From NCBI RefSeq assembly GCF_030124375.1, contig NZ_JASKLS010000001.1, forward strand, positions 62,001-126,000: 64,000 nucleotides of DNA, read 5' to 3'. The notes under the pieces were generated by a model. That model did no database searches and was not told the origin of the DNA. It saw nothing but the letters and a program-made list of their open reading frames with translations. Source of the stretch: Sinorhizobium sp. 6-70. Lineage in GTDB: Bacteria > Pseudomonadota > Alphaproteobacteria > Rhizobiales > Rhizobiaceae. A program made the position numbers and the translations under genes. Positions 53,397 to 64,000 of this stretch are shown piece by piece (position 1 is the stretch's first letter; each line of letters starts with the position of its first letter).

Positions 53397-53519
53397 TTGC
53401 GGCAGATCGGCTGCAAATCAAGTCGGTGGAAGAACATCCGAGATAGAACAGCACCGATGAAAGTGCCAGCGAGAAAGGCCCAACTGCTCGATTTTTCATC
53501 GAAGGATCAAGAAAATTGA

Positions 53520-54466
53520 TCAGTTTGAAGGTGTTGCCTCGCCTGCCGTCAGGCCTGCCGTCGGTTTCGGCACGCTGTCTTGAAATGCTTTGTCGGATAG
53601 AGGTCGCACGCGAAGCAGGAAAACGGCAAGCCCCGTGACAATGAGGCAGCTCGCCAGGGCGTAGGGTGCACCGGAAAACGAGAAAACAGCCGCCGGGCTG
53701 GTGAAATATCCGAAGATCTGCGTGAAGACCAGCGGCCCGACGATCGTCGTGATGCTCGAAATGCTGGTGAGCGCTCCCTGCAGTTCGCCTTGGGCCGATG
53801 GCGGGACGTGTGCGGATGCGATGCTGCGCAACGGAGGATCGGCCAGGCTTTCAAGTGCCGTTGCGACGATCACGGCATACACCATCCACCCTTGCCAGGC
53901 GGCGGCATAGCCGGCCATTCCGAGCGCGGTAAAGACGAGACCGAGCGCCGCCGTTCGCCGTTCTCCGAACCGCGTCACGACACGCGGCAGGACAACGGCC
54001 ATGACAAACGCTCCGCCGATACCGAAGATCCCGAGCGACAGCCCGATCTGCCCCTCGCTCCAGCCGTAACGATAGGATGAGACGAACGACCAGACAGCCG
54101 GATAAACCGCGTGGGCCAGCCAGTAGAGGAAGAAGACGAGGCCAATCCAGCCGATGCCCGGATAGTTGCGCATCTGTTTGAGCGCGCCGAGCGGATTGGC
54201 GCGCCACCACTCGAACCGCCGCTTGTTGGCGCGATCCAGGGTCTCGGGCAGTAAGAACAGACCGACCATGAAGTTGATGAAGGACAGCGCGGCGGCGCCG
54301 TAAAACGGCACCCTTGGGCCCAGCTCTCCGAGAAAGCCACCAATGACGGGGCCGAGCGCGAAGCCGGTGCCGAAAGCGATGCCGATCAATCCGAAGTTCT
54401 TCGCGCGATTGCTGTCGTCGCTGATGTCGGCAATGTAGGCGGACGCCGTTCCGAAGCTTGCCCCGC
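53520..54466 (-). pseudogene. 5'-truncated Tet-type MFS transporter
   Basis: About 315 codons remain of a TetA/TCR-type drug:H+ antiporter, normally ~400 aa. Similarity runs from [20 protein letters not shown] through [40 protein letters not shown] and LQGALTSISSITTIVGPLVF to the normal C-terminus. The first three transmembrane helices, with the start codon and promoter, are missing. Similarity stops at ~54466, exactly where the divergent aldo/keto reductase also loses its start. A TTG at 54389 could begin a shorter frame, but a working antiporter is unlikely. Confidence 0.82.
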
Positions 54467-54467
54467 T

Positions 54468-55291
54468 GTTACAATGAGATGTTGATCGGAGAGGCGCTCA
54501 AGGGACGCGATCGCGATCAGGTGCAGTTGAGCGTCAAGTTCGGTGCACTGCGCGATGCCGCCGGTGCGTGGGTCGGTTACGACGGCCGCCCGAAGGCCGT
54601 GCGCAACTTCCTTGGCTATACGCTGCAGCGCCTGGGAGTCGATTATATCGACATCTACAGACCGGCCCGCCTCGATCCCGATGTCCCGATCGAGGACACT
54701 GTTGGTGCGATCGCCGACATGGTGAAGGCTGGCTATGTTCGCCACATTGGCCTTTCCGAGGTCGGCGCCGAGACGATTCGGCGCGCAGCCGCCGTCCATC
54801 CGATCGTCGATCTTCAGATCGAGTACTCGCTGGTCTCCCGCGGCATCGAATACGAAATCCTGCCGACATGCCGCGAACTCGGTATCGGCATTACGGCCTA
54901 TGGCGTTCTTTCGCGCGGCCTGATCAGCGGCCACTGGCAGAGAGGTGCGGCCAAGGGCGGTGATTTCCGCGCCATGAGCCCGCGCTTCCGGGAAGGCAAT
55001 GTCGAGCAGAACCTGGCTCTGGTCGAGGCGCTACGACGCTTCGCAGACGCGAAGGGCGTTACCGTCGCGCAGATCGCGATCGCCTGGGTCGCCGCGCAAG
55101 GTGCCGATATCGTGCCGCTTGTGGGTGCACGCCGTCGCGATCGGCTTGCCGAAGCGCTTGGTTCGCAGGCCGTTCGCCTCGATGCGGATGATCTGGCAGC
55201 GATCGAGCGTGCCATTCCGAAGGACGCCGCCGCCGGTGGCCGCTATCCGGAAGCGCAACTGGCACACCTGGACAGCGAGCGGCACGGCTGA
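54468..55291 (+). pseudogene. 5'-truncated aldo/keto reductase
   Basis: About 274 codons of an AKR barrel: YNEMLIGEALKGRDRDQVQL, SVKFGALRDAAG, LGVDYIDIYRPARLDPDVPI, VRHIGLSEVGAETIRRAAAV, LQIEYSLVSRGIEYEILPTC, ending normally. The first ~55-60 residues, including the catalytic Asp and Tyr of the AKR tetrad, are absent; only the catalytic Lys in SVKFG remains. A TTG at 54458 opens the frame but the four residues before Tyr come from the other side of the junction. It cannot be a normal reductase. Confidence 0.82.
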
Positions 55292-55430
55292 ACGTCATGC
55301 ATGTCGCCCGAAAGTGTGCAGAGGTTTCGGGAAAACGACATGCGTGCAACAAACACTTGAAGCGCGTCACCTGGCTCAATACGACGCGCTTGTCCGGATC
55401 GGGCCCAAGCGCCCGGTCCGAGCGATCCGA

Positions 55431-56369
55431 TCAGACGGATCCCGAGAAGGTGTCGCAGGCCGACATCTGGCCGCTGTCGAAGCCGCGCTGGAACCATTTC
55501 ATCCGCTGCTCCGAGGTGCCGTGGTTGAAGCTCTCCGGGACGACATAGCCTTGCATGCGCTTTTGCAGCGTATCGTCGCCGATCTGCGTGGCGGCATTCA
55601 GCGCCTCCTCCAGATCGCCGCGTTCCAAGAGCCCCTTCTGCTCCGTATATTTGCCCCAGATTCCGGCGAAACAATCGGCCTGCAGCTCGACGCGGATCGA
55701 CATCTGGTTTGCGTCGACCTCGCTCATGCGCTGCCGCATCTGGTTGAATTTCGGTAAGACACCGATCAGGTTCTGCACGTGATGGCCGACTTCATGGGCA
55801 AGCACATAGGCCTGGGCGAAGTCACCGGCGGCATCGAATTTATGAGCGAGTTCATCGAAGAAGCTCATGTCGAGATAGACCTTTCGGTCGCCCGGGCAAT
55901 AGAAGGGGCCCGACGCAGCGGAGGCAAAGCCGCAAGCCGAACGGACGGAACCATTGAACAGCACCAGTTTCGGTTCCTCATACTGCTCGCCGCTCGCCTG
56001 GAAGATGCCGTTCCAGGTGTCTTCCGTTTCAGCGAGTACCGTCGCCATGAAGGCTTTCATCTCCTCCTCTTCGGCCGAGCCCTGGGGCACCTGTGAGCCG
56101 TCGCTCTGCTCGAAGCCAGGCATGCTCCCCGGTCCGCCGCCCTCGAGGACCTGGAGCATGTCGATGCCCATGGCCCGCAGCACGAAGTAGAGAATGACGA
56201 GAAAGATGATGGTGCCGAAGCTTAATCCCCCGCCGGCCCGCCGCATGCCGCCTCCCCCGCCCGGCAGGCGGAAGCCGCCGCCACGGCCGAACGGGTTGCC
56301 TCCGTCTCCGGGGCTCGCCCCGCGCTGATCTTCAATGTTTCCGGATTGGCGGCGGCCCTTCCATTCCAT
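55431..56369 (-). CDS. ypfJ: Membrane-anchored neutral zinc metallopeptidase (YpfJ type)
   Basis: A 312-aa protein. A Gly-rich N-terminus (GDGGNPFGRGGGFRLPGGGG) precedes one transmembrane helix (TIIFLVILYFVLRAMGI, near residue 55). The peptidase domain has the zinc motif AYVLAHEVGHHVQNLIG near residue 188, preceded by GPFYCPGDRKVYLDMSFFDE, and ends in RQRMSEVDANQMSIRVELQA with the third ligand Glu, then CFAGIWGKYTEQKG. This is the zinc metallopeptidase family that includes YpfJ. The substrate is unknown. Confidence 0.9.
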   Translation of the reverse strand: MEWKGRRQSGNIEDQRGASPGDGGNPFGRGGGFRLPGGGGGMRRAGGGLSFGTIIFLVILYFVLRAMGIDMLQVLEGGGPGSMPGFEQSDGSQVPQGSAEEEEMKAFMATVLAETEDTWNGIFQASGEQYEEPKLVLFNGSVRSACGFASAASGPFYCPGDRKVYLDMSFFDELAHKFDAAGDFAQAYVLAHEVGHHVQNLIGVLPKFNQMRQRMSEVDANQMSIRVELQADCFAGIWGKYTEQKGLLERGDLEEALNAATQIGDDTLQKRMQGYVVPESFNHGTSEQRMKWFQRGFDSGQMSACDTFSGSV

Positions 56370-56734
56370 GATCAGTCCTCCAGGCGTCGCATCGGCTTAA
56401 TGCATTGAATGATTTTATATGCCCGAGCGGCAATCCTTGTAAAACGCTATCGCCGCCGTACCGTTTCACGCCGCCGTTCTTCCTTGGTTTGGCGAACGTC
56501 CTGCCCTATCGGGAATTCTTCGAACTTTCCGCCTTCCTGCGGTCATTCTATGGGTGTGAGAGTGAGCGCCGCAAATATCGTCGCTTTATTGTCGATTCCG
56601 AAATTTTCGGGGTTTCGCTTGCAGAAACATTTGCCTATAAGCCGCTTCTAGCCTGAAAAGACCATAAATGCGCGCCCGGCCGGTGACCTCCCACCCTGGC
56701 CGGTTTTTCGCGCAGCTAGAAACGGATGAGAGCC
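56370..56734. other. carB leader region
   Basis: A 365-bp gap between divergent genes with no convincing protein gene. At 56676-56708 a GC-rich hairpin (CCGGCC...GGCCGG) is followed by TTTTTC on the plus strand, 27 bp before carB. It could be a terminator of an upstream short transcript or an attenuator of carB. Confidence 0.5.
56676..56708 (+). terminator. Terminator-like hairpin in the carB leader
   Basis: CCGGCC and GGCCGG pair across GGTGACCTCCCACCCT and are followed by TTTTTCGC, immediately upstream of carB. Confidence 0.55.
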
Positions 56735-60223
<3,489 letters not shown>

Positions 60224-60239
60224 GCCTGTAGCCGCTCCT

Positions 60240-60339
60240 GCATGTTTCCTGAAATCGCACCCGATTCAGGGATAAAGACATGCTGTAATTCAAAGTGCTG
60301 CAGCGCCCTTTGCGTCTGACGAGGCGCGCGGCGCTGTAG
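60240..60339 (+). repeat. RIME-type intergenic repeat
   Basis: About 100 bp, GCATGTTTCCTGAAATCG to GGCGCTGTAG, beginning 17 bp after the carB stop. Similar to the copies at 12724 and 25081. The rest of the carB-greA gap shows no gene. Confidence 0.85.
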
Positions 60340-60599
60340 CAAACCAGCGATGGCGATGACGAGGCGGGACATCGGTCGGCTGGCTTCCTCGCGCCTGCCG
60401 CCCGCTCGTGCATCGATTGCTGGCGTCTCCGGGCGGCGACCTTCATCCGATTGAAAAATCTGGCAATGGCAATTGGCTTTCTGCTATAACTGCGGTTCGG
60501 ATGTTTCGGACGGTTCCGACGCTCGCGCGCCGGAGACCGTTTTCTTTTGCGTTGGCGCTGCCGAAAGGCGGCGCTGCGTGTTTGATGAAGGATGATGAA

Positions 60600-61076
60600 A
60601 TGGTCGACAAAGTGCCGATGACACAGGGTGGATTCGCCAATCTGCAGGAGGAGCTGCGCTGGCGCCAGCAGGGAGAACGCCCGCGAATCATCGAAGCGAT
60701 CGCCGAGGCTCGCGCCCATGGCGACTTGTCGGAAAACGCTGAATATCATGCTGCCAAGGAAGCGCAGAGCCACAATGAGGGCCGGATCACCGAGCTCGAG
60801 GATCTGATCGCCCGCGCCGAGGTTATCGATCTTTCGAAGATGTCCGGCTCGAAGATCAAGTTCGGCGCCAAGGTGAAGCTGGTCGACGAGGACACCGACG
60901 AGGAGAAGACCTATCAGATCGTCGGCGATCAGGAAGCCGACGTCAAAGCGGGTCGCATTTCGATTTCCTCTCCCATTGCCCGTGCGCTGATCGGCAAGGA
61001 AGTCGGCGACTCGATCGAGGTCAACGCTCCCGGCGGTTCCAAGGCCTACGAAATCCTCGCCATCCACTGGGGCTGA
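60600..61076 (+). CDS. greA: Transcription elongation factor GreA
   Basis: A 158-aa factor that rescues backtracked RNA polymerase. The N-terminal coiled coil holds the tip acidic pair in [15 protein letters not shown] near residue 42, and the C-terminal FKBP-like domain has [40 protein letters not shown] is the expected start; the longer open frame is rejected. A GAAGGA site lies 6-11 bp upstream. It precedes lpsB in the same orientation. Confidence 0.97.
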   Translation: MVDKVPMTQGGFANLQEELRWRQQGERPRIIEAIAEARAHGDLSENAEYHAAKEAQSHNEGRITELEDLIARAEVIDLSKMSGSKIKFGAKVKLVDEDTDEEKTYQIVGDQEADVKAGRISISSPIARALIGKEVGDSIEVNAPGGSKAYEILAIHWG

Positions 61077-61233
61077 CCGGCTCCGACGTCACGACGATTT
61101 CGGGTCGATACAACCCAAACGTGACCGATGTTACCAAAGCGGGGTGCGCTCATCCCGCTCAAGGGACGTGAGGTTCCTTCCGTCCCCTTCCCTTTGCAAA
61201 TATGATTGTCGCATGCGCGAGGAGAGCGCTCAC

Positions 61234-62289
61234 GTGGCCGATATCCGGGACATTGAGGTCATAGCGCCCAATTTCAAGCAACGCCTCTCCGGCGTTACTT
61301 CGACGATCATTCAGCTCGTTCCGATCCAGCGCGCGCTCGGCCAGAAGATTGCGGTCCTTGGCCCTGGACTTCCGGCGACATTGCCGTCGATCCGGTTTCG
61401 CGATCTGATCCATTTGTGGAAGACACCGGCGGGCCGGCCTTGCCGCGTCTGGCACGCGCGCCGCAACGTTGAAATGCTGCCGGCGATCATCCTGCGCGAT
61501 CTGCTACGCATGAAAATCAGGATCGTCTTCACTTCCGCGTCGCAACGGCGGCATACGGGATGGAGCAAGTTCCTCATCGGCAGGATGGACGCGGTGATTG
61601 CGACAAGCGGCAAGACGGCCGCCTATCTGCAAGTGCCGAACACCGTGATTCTGCACGGCATAGACACCAAGCGCTTTCGCCCGGCGACCGACAAAGCGGA
61701 AGCAAAACGTGCACTCGGGCTGGATACAACTAAGAAGATTGCCGGCTGTTTCGGACGCGTCCGCCGTCAGAAGGGCACCGATCTTTTCGTAGACAGCATG
61801 ATTGCGCTCCTGCCCAGCCGGCCCGATTGGTGCGCGGTCGTTGCGGGGCGCGCGACAGGACAGCATCTCGCCTTCGAGGCGGAACTGAAGCAACGGGTCG
61901 CCAAGGCCGGCCTTGCAGATCGCATTCTCTTCGTCGGAGAGCACACCAATATTCCCGATTGGTACCGGGCGCTTGACCTTTTCATTGCGCCGCAACGCTG
62001 GGAGGGCTTCGGTCTGACGCCATTGGAGGCCATGGCAAGTGGCGTCCCGGTGGTGGCTACCGACGTCGGTGCTTTCTCGGAGTTGATTGCCGGCGGCGTC
62101 GAGGAAACTGGCGTTGTCATTCCGGCCGACGATGTGAACGCCATGGTCGACGGTGCCGCCGCCTTCATGGATGACCTGCCGAGATTGACGACCGCCGGCG
62201 CCAATGGCCTGTCGCGGACCTCGGAGAGTTTCGCCATCGAAGGCGAAGCGCGGGCGATAGGCGCCATCTACGAAAGGCTCATGCGCTGA
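61234..62289 (+). CDS. lpsB: LPS core glycosyltransferase LpsB
   Basis: A 351-aa family 4 glycosyltransferase. The C-terminal Rossmann half has CFGRVRRQKGTDLFVDSMI near residue 170 and the nucleotide-sugar motif PQRWEGFGLTPLEAMASGVP near 248. It agrees with the rhizobial LpsB mannosyltransferase that builds the LPS core needed for symbiosis. The GTG at 61234 has GAGGAG nine bases upstream; an ATG at 61213 lacks one. Cytoplasmic, membrane-associated action is inferred. lpsE is convergent 15 bp away. Confidence 0.9.
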   Translation: MADIRDIEVIAPNFKQRLSGVTSTIIQLVPIQRALGQKIAVLGPGLPATLPSIRFRDLIHLWKTPAGRPCRVWHARRNVEMLPAIILRDLLRMKIRIVFTSASQRRHTGWSKFLIGRMDAVIATSGKTAAYLQVPNTVILHGIDTKRFRPATDKAEAKRALGLDTTKKIAGCFGRVRRQKGTDLFVDSMIALLPSRPDWCAVVAGRATGQHLAFEAELKQRVAKAGLADRILFVGEHTNIPDWYRALDLFIAPQRWEGFGLTPLEAMASGVPVVATDVGAFSELIAGGVEETGVVIPADDVNAMVDGAAAFMDDLPRLTTAGANGLSRTSESFAIEGEARAIGAIYERLMR

Positions 62290-62304
62290 GCAGCACGAAA
62301 AAGA

Positions 62305-63327
62305 CTACCGCTTCGAGGCGAAGAGCTTGAGGTAGGCGTCGGTGATGGCCTCCTTGGAAAATTGATTGATCAGTGTCTCGTGTCCGCGCTCCGCAAGGCT
62401 TTTCCGCAGGGCATCGTCGTTGGCGATCCGCTCAATCGCATGCGCGAAACCGGCCGCATCCCCGATATCGACCATCAGGCCGTTTTCGCCATCGCGCATG
62501 AACCATTGAGGCCCCTCCGAGCGGCTTGAGACAACCGGTGTTCCCTGCGCCCATGCCTCCAGAATGACATTGCCGAGTGGCTCGTGGCTCGAAGCCATCA
62601 CGAATATATCGGCTGCCGCGAGGAAGGGCCTCGTGTCCTTCTGCCATCCGGCGAAGCGCACTCTGGCGGCGATGCCAAGATCGCTTGCAAGCTTGCGAAG
62701 GTTGTCGCCCTCCTCACCATCACCAAGCAGCCAGAGGTAAGCGCCCGGCACCTTGGCGATCGCTTGGATCAACGTGTGGAACCCCTTGCGTTCGACAAAG
62801 CGCCCCATCGACATGACGACCGGGGCCCCGTCCGGTGTGTCGAGCGTTGCCCGGGCGACCGGATCGACGCGCTCAGTGCTGGTGAAATTCGAGATGATCT
62901 CGATATCCCGCCTCCAGCCGAGCTTGCGGACATGCTCGGCAATCCCTGGCGTATTGCAGACGAGGCAGTCGGTGTTGCGGAAATAGTCGAGGCGTGGCGG
63001 GTAATCGCCGAGCCGGGAGATCTTGATGCATCCCTTGTAGGCCGGCATCAGTTCGCTGGCGCGCGGTGCCCAGGCCATCAGGGCGTTCGGCCTGTCGCGC
63101 CTCGCCATGTGCATCACCCTACGCGGCAGGAGCAGGCGATCCAGCGATAGGTTCCGGAAGTGGCTTTCCACGATCTTGGTCGCGCCTTCGATCTCCGGGC
63201 GCCAAAGACGGCGCGGCCGTATGACGGACGTCTGCTCCACACCGCGTTCGGCAAGCGCGTTGACGAGATGAACGAAGAAACGCTCGGCGCCGCCATCCTT
63301 GCCAAAATGGAAGTGCATGACCTTCAT
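62305..63327 (-). CDS. lpsE: LPS core glycosyltransferase LpsE
   Basis: A 340-aa family 4 glycosyltransferase: MKVMHFHFGKDGGAERFFVH at the start, VVMSMGRFVERKGFHTLIQA near residue 170 and ASSHEPLGNVILEAWAQGTP near 247. It is clearly paralogous to the next gene. It overlaps lpsD by 4 bp. The name rests on the lpsB-lpsE-lpsD order known in Sinorhizobium. Confidence 0.86.
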   Translation of the reverse strand: MKVMHFHFGKDGGAERFFVHLVNALAERGVEQTSVIRPRRLWRPEIEGATKIVESHFRNLSLDRLLLPRRVMHMARRDRPNALMAWAPRASELMPAYKGCIKISRLGDYPPRLDYFRNTDCLVCNTPGIAEHVRKLGWRRDIEIISNFTSTERVDPVARATLDTPDGAPVVMSMGRFVERKGFHTLIQAIAKVPGAYLWLLGDGEEGDNLRKLASDLGIAARVRFAGWQKDTRPFLAAADIFVMASSHEPLGNVILEAWAQGTPVVSSRSEGPQWFMRDGENGLMVDIGDAAGFAHAIERIANDDALRKSLAERGHETLINQFSKEAITDAYLKLFASKR

Positions 63328-64000
63328 CGCCGCGCCGCACCTCTGGAGAAGAGTTCGAGATAGGCATCGGTGATCGCCTGCTCGGAAAAGCGCGTGCGCA
63401 AGGTTTCGCGGCCGCCGGCACTTAATCTTTCCCGAAGCTCCGGGCCGTCACGCAGCCGGCGGATTGCATTTGCCAGACCCTCGTCGTCGCCGCGGTCCAC
63501 CATGAGCGCGTCGACTTCGTCCGTCATCACCCAGGATGGTCCCTCCGCGCGGGAGGAGATCGTCGCCTTGCCCGCGCCCCAGCCTTCGAAGCACACGTTG
63601 CCGAGTGGCTCATGCGAAGAATTGATGACGAAGACGTCACCGGCCGCGAGGTAGCCGTAGGCATTGGTCTGCCAGCCTGCAAAACGGACGCGATCGCGCA
63701 GCCCCAACTCGTCCGTCAGAGCTTCGAGCCGCTCGCGCTCCGGTCCATCGCCTACGAGCCAAAGATGGGCGCCGTCGACCTTCTTGACCGCGCGGATGAG
63801 CCCGTCGAAGCCCTTGCGCTTGACGAACCGCCCCATGCCGACGACCACGAATGCGTCGGCCGGCGTCTGCATCTCCTTGCGCGCGATCGGAGCGACCGGT
63901 ATCGCACGGGTGAAATTCGCGATGACTTCAATGCCGCGTTTCCATCCGAGTTCGCGAACCTTCGCGGCCATGTCCGGGGTGATGCAAACCAGCGTCTCGA
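63324..64000 (-). CDS. lpsD: LPS core glycosyltransferase LpsD (5' end outside window)
   Basis: The C-terminal ~225 codons of a family 4 glycosyltransferase; the frame continues past 64000 (TLVCITPDMAAKVRELGWKR at the edge). It contains VVVGMGRFVKRKGFDGLIRA and NSSHEPLGNVCFEGWGAGKA, paralogous to lpsE. The two probably arose by duplication and add successive core sugars. The name is by synteny. Confidence 0.82.
   Translation of the reverse strand, partial: ETLVCITPDMAAKVRELGWKRGIEVIANFTRAIPVAPIARKEMQTPADAFVVVGMGRFVKRKGFDGLIRAVKKVDGAHLWLVGDGPERERLEALTDELGLRDRVRFAGWQTNAYGYLAAGDVFVINSSHEPLGNVCFEGWGAGKATISSRAEGPSWVMTDEVDALMVDRGDDEGLANAIRRLRDGPELRERLSAGGRETLRTRFSEQAITDAYLELFSRGAARR

Overview
The window is chromosomal DNA of a rhizobial alphaproteobacterium, most likely Sinorhizobium/Ensifer. 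Supporting signs are the greA-lpsB-lpsE-lpsD lipopolysaccharide core block at the right end, an alphaproteobacterial SOS box (GTTC-N7-GTTC) in front of lexA, several copies of the ~100-bp rhizobial intergenic mosaic repeat (RIME type), and a high-GC gene set with short intergenic gaps. The species call is inference.

Layout. 1-12.9 kb holds housekeeping and small-metabolism genes: a HlyU-like protein, cpdB, a membrane diguanylate cyclase, a divergent Lrp/AsnC regulator and alanine dehydrogenase, a minus-strand cluster (cysK, AlaX-type editing protein, sseA, GNAT acetyltransferase), an SDR, mdtJ-mdtI, tRNA-Asn and tRNA-Cys. lexA follows with its SOS box. 13.8-25.1 kb is a LysR-controlled accessory catabolic locus: a beta-hydroxyacid dehydrogenase, an enolase-superfamily (MR/MLE) enzyme, a thiolase-like/DUF35 pair, an ADP-forming acyl-CoA ligase, and a three-gene ABC importer. 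The substrate cannot be told from the sequence.

27537-38194 is a 10.66-kb integrated element with a 14-bp direct repeat at its ends, the right copy being the 3' end of an intact tRNA-Ser(UGA). It encodes a tyrosine integrase, AlpA, a RepA-like helicase followed by an iteron array, an HNH endonuclease, a terminase large subunit, and a head module (HK97-type capsid, gp6-like connector, prohead protease, portal, head closure) plus one tail-tube-like protein. I see no tape measure, baseplate, fibre, lysis or repressor gene. The content fits a capsid-forming phage satellite (cf-PICI-like) that would borrow tails and lysis from a helper. It also carries a five-copy hairpin repeat that I found nowhere else in the window, and a multi-hairpin RNA candidate on the opposite strand at its right end. 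This is the main discovery candidate.

38.7-51.4 kb is core genome: rlpA, a DacA-like PBP with altered motifs, tmk-holB-metG-tatD-MBL hydrolase as one operon, then a DUF4864 protein and the minus-strand coaD-ppiA-ppiB and queA-tgt genes. 51.5-56.4 kb holds a 38-aa small ORF, a MATE transporter, two divergent 5'-truncated genes (Tet-type MFS and aldo/keto reductase) meeting at one deletion scar, and the YpfJ-type metallopeptidase. 56.7-64 kb has carB, greA and the LPS core glycosyltransferases; the last gene runs off the window.
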